The notes under the pieces were generated by a model. It was not told the DNA's origin. It saw only the letters and a program-made list of their open reading frames with translations, and made no database searches. A program made the position numbers and the translations under genes. This document shows positions 58,005 to 64,000 of a DNA stretch of 64,000 bases, piece after piece. Each line of letters opens with the position of its first letter. The first letter of the stretch is position 1. The stretch is from contig JBCFYV010000012.1 of NCBI GenBank assembly GCA_039000515.1, forward strand, positions 13,538,200 through 13,602,199, written 5' to 3'. The stretch is from Timema cristinae. Taxonomy: Eukaryota > Arthropoda > Insecta > Phasmatodea > Timematidae.

Positions 58005-58410
58005 CAATGTGAAGCATGGTCTCTCCCTTGGGACCAAGATAGTAAAGTGAGAGATTTTGATGTTAAAGTGCTGGGAACAATATGTGGACCTATAATGGAT
58101 AACCTAGTAGCAGAATGGATAAAATTACATAAATAAAAACTTCAAGTTTACATCCATCCCTACGAATATCAAGAAACATTAATGGTGGATTCTCTGAAGT
58201 AGGTGGTCAATGATTTGTATGGGTCATAACAAGCGTGCACACAAATATTTAATAAGGGAACCTGAAGAAACAAGAACCTTTGATATGACAACATGTCAGG
58301 AGGAGGATAGATTGAAAATATATTTGAAGGAAAGTGTGTGTCCGGCTAGGGATTGGATGAGGGTTCATAGAGTAATTTGTAAAGAGATGGGATCACAAAG
58401 CTGACCACTT
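58005..58410 (+). pseudogene. Decayed LINE reverse transcriptase, C-terminal part
   Basis: One frame near 58,010-58,130 reads CEAWSLPWDQDSKVRDFDVK and continues VLGTICGPIMDNLVAEWIKL, matching the CETW.L...D...L..FE.K.LR.I.GP block of non-LTR ORF2 proteins. After breaks, the frame at 58,210-58,404 gives KRAHKYLIREPEETRTFDMT, later EEDRLKIYLKESV and ARDWMR, matching the PEGTR..GRP..RW.D..K.DLK...RDWM block. Same motif order as the minus-strand relic at 8,730-9,125. Stops and frame breaks show it is dead. It lies about 200 bases from the edge of the satellite. Confidence 0.82.
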
Positions 58411-58611
58411 AGATAGGCTGGAAGAAGAAAAAAAGAAGCTTCCAGTACCTTCTTTATAATTTGAATTTGGTAAATTCTCAGTGGTGCAAATTAAAACAAT
58501 GTGCTTAAGTGTAGTATTTAAATGACCGTTAATACATGGTCAAACCGAGGTATTCAAGTAGAGTTGGGCCGAGTAAAACCGTCACTCTTGTTTGAATTGT
58601 ATCCGGTCTCG

Positions 58612-61600
58612 TGTGAAAAATGTAGAAGCTTTTGTTTTAAATGTGTTGGGCTACTCATATTCAGAATTTCTATGCTCGTGTTTTAAACGTGGTGGGTCAC
58701 TCATATTCAGACTGTTGACGCTCGTGTTTTAAATGTGGTGGATCACTCGTATCCAATATGTAGACGCTCTTGTTTTAAATGTGGTGGATCACTCGTATCC
58801 AATATGTAGACGCTCTTGTTTTAAATGTGGTGGATCACTCGTATCCAATATGTAGACGCTCTTGTTTTAAATGTGGTGGATCACTCGTATCCAATATGTA
58901 GACGCTCTTGTTTTAAATGTGGTGGATCACTCGTATCCAATATGTAGACGCTCGTGTTTTAAATGTGGTGGATCACTCGTATCCAATATGTAGACGCTCT
59001 TGTTTTAAATGTGGTGGATCACTCGTATCCAATATGTAGACGCTCTTGTTTTAAATGTGGTGGATCACTCGTATCCAATATGTAGACGCTCTTGTTTTAA
59101 ATGTGGTGGATCACTCGTATCCAATATGTAGACGCTCTTGTTTTAAATGTGGTGGATCACTCGTATCCAATATGTAGACGCTCGTGTTTTAAATGTGGTG
59201 GATCACTCGTATCCAATATGTAGACGCTCTTGTTTTAAATGTGGTGGATCACTCGTATCCAATATGTAGACGCTCTTGTTTTAAATGTGGTGGATCACTC
59301 GTATCCAATATGTAGACGCTCTTGTTTTAAATGTGGTGGATCACTCGTATCCAATATGTAGACGCTCTTGTTTTAAATGTGGTGGATCACTCGTATCCAA
59401 TATGTAGACGCTCTTGTTTTAAATGTGGTGGATCACTCGTATCCAATATGTAGACGCTCGTGTTTTAAATGTGGTGGATCACTCGTATCCAATATGTAGA
59501 CGCTCTTGTTTTAAATGTGGTGGATCACTCGTATCCAATATGTAGACGCTCTTGTTTTAAATGTGGTGGATCACTCGTATCCAATATGTAGACGCTCTTG
59601 TTTTAAACGTGGTGGATCACTCATATTCAGACTGTTGACGCTCGTGTTTTAAATGTGGTGGATCACTCATATCCAATATGTAGACACTCTTGTTTTAAAT
59701 GTGGTGGATCACTCGTATCCAATATGTAGACGCTCTTGTTTTAAATGTGGTGGATCACTCGTATTCAATATGTAGACGCTCTTGTTTTAAATGTGGTGGA
59801 TCACTCGTATCCAATATGTAGACGCTCTTGTTTTAAATGTGGTGGATCACTCGTATCCAATATGTAGACGCTCTTGTTTTAAATGTGGTGGGTCACTCGT
59901 ATTCAAAATTTTGATGCTTGTGTTTTAAATGTAGTGGATCACTCATATTCAGACTGTTGACGCTCTTGTTTTAAATGTGGTGGATCACTCATATTCAGAC
60001 TGTAGACGCTCGTGTTTTAAACGTGGTTGATCACTTGTACTCAAAATGTAGACGCTCTTGTTTTAAATGTGGTGGATCACTCATATTCAGACTGTTGACG
60101 CTCGTGTTTTAAATGTGGTGGATCATTCGTATCCAATATGTAGACGCTCTTGTTTTAAATGTGGTGGATCCCTCGTATTCAATATTTAGACGCTCTTGTT
60201 TTAAATGTGGTGGATCACTCGTATCCAATATGTAGACGCTCTTGTTTTAAATGTGGTGGATCACTCGTATTTAATATGTAGACGCTCTTGTTTTAAATGT
60301 TGTGGATCACTCGTATTGAATATGTAGACGCTCTTGTTTTAAATGTGGTGGATCACTAGTATCCAATATGTAGACGCTCTTGTTTTAAATGTGGTGGATC
60401 ACTCGTATTCAATATGTAGACGCTCTTGTTTTAAATGTGGTGGATCACTCGTATCCAATATGTAGACGCTCTTGTTTTAAATGTGGTGGATCACTCGTAT
60501 TCAATATGTAGACGCTCTTGTTTTAAATGTGGTGGATCACTCGTATTCAATATGTAGACGCTCTTGTTTTAAATGTGGTGGATCACTCGTATTCAATATG
60601 TGGACGCTCTTGTTTTAAATGTGGTGGATCACTCGTATCCAATATGTAGACGCTCTTGTTTTAAATGTGGTGGATCACTCATATCCAATATGTAGACGCT
60701 CTTGTTTTAAATGTGGTGGATCACTCGTATCCAATATGTAGACGCTCTTGTTTTAAATGTGGTGGATCACTCGTATTCAATATGTAGACGCTCTTGTTTT
60801 AAATGTGGTGGATCACTCTTATCCAATATGTAGACGCTCTTGTTTTAAATGTGGTGGATCACTCGTATCCAATATGTAGACGCTCTTGTTTTAAATGTGG
60901 TGGATCACTCGTATTTAATATGTAGACGCTCTTGTTTTAAATGTTGTGGATCACTCGTATTGAATATGTAGACGCTCTTGTTTTAAATGTGGTGGATCAC
61001 TCGTATCCAATATGTAAACGCTCTTGTTTTAAATGTGGTGGATCACTCGTATTTAATATGTAGACGCTCTTGTTTTAAATGTGGTGGATCACTCGCATCC
61101 AATATGTAGACGCTCTTGTTTTAAATGTGGTGGATCACTCGTATTCAATATGTAGACGCTCTTGTTTTAAATGTGGTGGATCACTCGTATTCAATATGTA
61201 GACGCTCTTGTTTTAAATGTGGTGGATCACTCGTATTCAATATGTGGACGCTCTTGTTTTAAATGTGGTGGATCACTCGTATCCAATATGTAGATGCTCT
61301 TGTTTTAAATGTGGTGGATCACTCGTATTCAATATGTGAACGCTCTTGTTTTAAATGTGGTGGATCACTCGTATTCAATATGTAGACGCTCTTGTTTTAA
61401 ATGTGGTGGATCACTCGTATCCAATATGTAGACGCTCTTGTTTTAAATGTGGTGGATCACTCATATCCAATATGTAGACGCTCTTGTTTTAAATGTGGTG
61501 GATCACTCGTATACAATATGTAGACGCTCTTGTTTTAAATGTGGTGGATCACTCGTATCCAATATATAGACGCTCTTGTATTAAATGTGGTGGATCACTC

Positions 61601-64000
61601 GTATCCAATATATAGACGCTCTTGTTTTAAATGTGGTGGATCACTCGTATACAATATGTAGACGCTCTTGTTTTAAATGTGGTGGATCACTCATATTCAG
61701 ACTGTTGACGCTCGTGTTTTAAATGTGGTGGATCACTCGTATTCAATATGTAGACGCTCTTGTTTTAAATGTGGTGGATCACTCGTATTCAATATGTAGA
61801 CGCTTTTTTTTTAAATGTGGTAGATCACTCGTATCCAATATATAGACGCTCTTGTTTTAAATGTGGTGGATCACTCATATTCAGACTGTTGACGCTCGTG
61901 TTTTAAATGTGGTGGATCACTCGTACACAATATATAGACGCTCTTGTTTTAAATGTGGTGGATCACTCGTATCCAATATGTTGACGCTCGTGTTTTAAAT
62001 GTGGTGGATCACTCGTATCCAATATGTAGACGCTCTTGTTTTAAATGTGGTGGATCACTCGTATTCAATATGTAGACGCTCTTGTTTTAAATGTGGTGGA
62101 TCACTCGTATACAATATGTAGACGCTCTTGTTTTAAATGTGGTGGATCACTCGTATCCAATATATAGACGCTCTTGTTTTAAATGTGGTGGATCACTCGT
62201 ATCCAATATATAGACGCTCTTGTTTTAAATGTGGTGGATCACTCGTATACAATATGTAGACGCTCTTGTTTTAAATGTGGTGGATCACTCATATTCAGAC
62301 TGTTGACGCTCGTGTTTTAAATGTGGTGGATCACTCGTATTCAATATGTAGACGCTCTTGTTTTAAATGTGGTGGATCACTCGTATTCAATATGTAGACG
62401 CTCTTGTTTTAAATGTGGTAGATCACTCGTATCCAATATATAGACGCTCTTGTTTTAAATGTGGTGGATCACTCATATTCAGACTGTTGACGCTCGTGTT
62501 TTAAATGTGGTGGATCACTCGTACACAATATATAGACGCTCTTGTTTTAAATGTGGTGGATCACTCGTATCCAATATGTTGACGCTCGTGTTTTAAATGT
62601 GGTGGATCACTCGTATCCAATATGTAGACGCTCTTGTTTTAAATGTGGTGGATCACTCGTATTCAATATGTAGACGCTCTTGTTTTAAATGTGGTGGATC
62701 ACTCTTATCCAATATGTAGACGCTCTTGTTTTAAATGTGGTGGATCACTCGTATCCAATATGTAGACGCTCTTGTTTTAAATGTAGTGGGTCACTCGTAT
62801 TCAAAATGTTGATGCTTGTGTTTTAAATGTAGTGGATCACTCATATTCAGATTGTTGACGCTCGTGTTTTAAACGTGGTTGATCACTTGTACTCAAAATG
62901 TAGACGCTCTTGTTTTAAATGTGGGGACCACTCATATTCAGACTGTAGACGCTCGTGTTTTAAACGTGGTTGATCACTTGTACTCAAAATGTAGACGCTC
63001 TTGTTTTAAATGTGGTGGATCACTCATATTCAGACTGTTGACGCTCGTGTTTTAAATGTGGTGGATCATTCGTATCCAATATGTAGACGCTCTTGTTTTA
63101 AATGTGGTGGATCCCTCGTATTCAATATTTAGACGCTCTTGTTTTAAATGTGGTGGATCACTCGTATCCAATATGTAGACGCTCTTGTTTTAAATGTGGT
63201 GGATCACTCGTATTTAATATGTAGACGCTCTTGTTTTAAATGTTGTGGATCACTCGTATTGAATATGTATACGCTCTTGTTTTAAATGTGGTGGATCACT
63301 CGTATCCAATATGTAGACGCTCTTGTTTTAAATGTGGTGGATCACTCGTATTCAATATGTAGACGCTCTTGTTTTAAATGTGGTGGATCACTCGTATCCA
63401 ATATGTAGACGCTCTTGTTTTAAATGTGGTGGATCACTCGTATTCAATATGTAGACGCTCTTGTTTTAAATGTGGTGGATCACTCGTATTCAATATGTAG
63501 ACGCTCTTGTTTTAAATGTGGTGGATCACTCGTATTCAATATGTGGACGCTCTTGTTTTAAATGTGGTGGATCACTCGTATCCAATATGTAGACGCTCTT
63601 GTTTTAAATGTGGTGGATCACTCATATCCAATATGTAGACGCTCTTGTTTTAAATGTGGTGGATCACTCGTATACAATATGTAGACGCTCTTGTTTTAAA
63701 TGTGGTGGATCACTCGTATCCAATATATAGACGCTCTTGTTTTAAATGTGGTGGATCACTCGTATCCAATATATAGACGCTCTTGTTTTAAATGTGGTGG
63801 ATCACTCGTATACAATATGTAGACGCTCTTGTTTTAAATGTGGTGGATCACTCATATTCAGACTGTTGACGCTCGTGTTTTAAATGTGGTGGATCACTCG
63901 TATTCAATATGTAGACGCTCTTGTTTTAAATGTGGTGGATCACTCGTATTCAATATGTAGACGCTCTTGTTTTAAATGTGGTAGATCACTCGTATTCAAT
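58612..64000. repeat. 46-bp satellite array (about 117 units, continues past the window)
   Basis: The unit reads GACGCTCTTGTTTTAAATGT, GGTGGATCACTCGTATCCAA, TATGTA and repeats every 46 bases. Two main forms alternate: CGTATCCAATATGTAGACGCTC and the rarer CATATTCAGACTGTTGACGCTC with CTCGTG. The first units (58,612-58,740) are strongly diverged, as expected at an array edge. Longer periods are visible: blocks repeat at 598 bp (13 units), 644 bp (14 units) and about 2,943 bp (64 units). The unit contains TAA in TTTTAAATG, so no long frame can form. It is probably heterochromatic; a centromeric or subtelomeric role cannot be judged. Confidence 0.98.

Noticed and set aside
58612..64000. CRISPR array
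   Set aside because: The repeat is continuous with no unique spacers, in a eukaryotic context. It is a satellite.

Overview
The window looks like non-coding, repeat-dense nuclear DNA from an invertebrate, most likely an arthropod and possibly an insect (low confidence). It is AT-rich, carries many (TA)n and (AAT)n microsatellites, RNA polymerase III (tRNA-headed) SINEs, decayed LINE fragments, short inverted-repeat elements and a long satellite. No open frame exceeds 182 codons, none looks like a conserved host protein, and I found no complete host gene, real tRNA or rRNA gene, or CRISPR array. The region reads as intergenic or intronic DNA plus heterochromatin. Layout: 1-4,867 is a second, nearly identical copy of 21,229-26,331. 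It ends at a 100-base run of N (4,868-4,967), so it may be an assembly duplication rather than biology. Both copies start with a 67-bp tandem array and hold the same complex of tRNA-like inverted repeats, the same CpG-rich patch and the same truncated SINE with target-site duplications. 5-21 kb is AT-rich DNA with SINEs of several families, a minus-strand LINE relic (8.7-9.1 kb), a 143-bp-arm palindrome (12.0-12.4 kb) and an inverted-repeat element (20.45-21.1 kb). 26-44 kb holds more SINEs (several with target-site duplications), a tRNA-ended foldback split by a 704-bp insertion, CpG-rich patches at 35 and 37.7 kb, and an inverted-repeat element at 43.1-43.9 kb with a SINE nested inside it. 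44.5-58.4 kb holds an LTR-like block with a heat-shock-element motif, a 295-bp-arm palindrome, two more LINE relics, a 1.5-kb inverted-repeat element and SINEs. From about 58.6 kb to the end is a 46-bp satellite with visible higher-order periods. How the parts relate: SINE family A (dominant) and family C have unrelated tRNA-like heads but the same roughly 45-bp 3' end followed by (AAT)n. That is the classic sign of two SINEs using one LINE partner, and a LINE relic at 48.8-49.1 kb ends in a similar short tail. A recurring, apparently undescribed theme is inverted repeats whose arms are themselves tRNA-like units (2.6, 19.3, 24.1 and 27.6 kb; a related SINE pair at 36.1 kb). Family letters A-E are my own labels; no database was searched.
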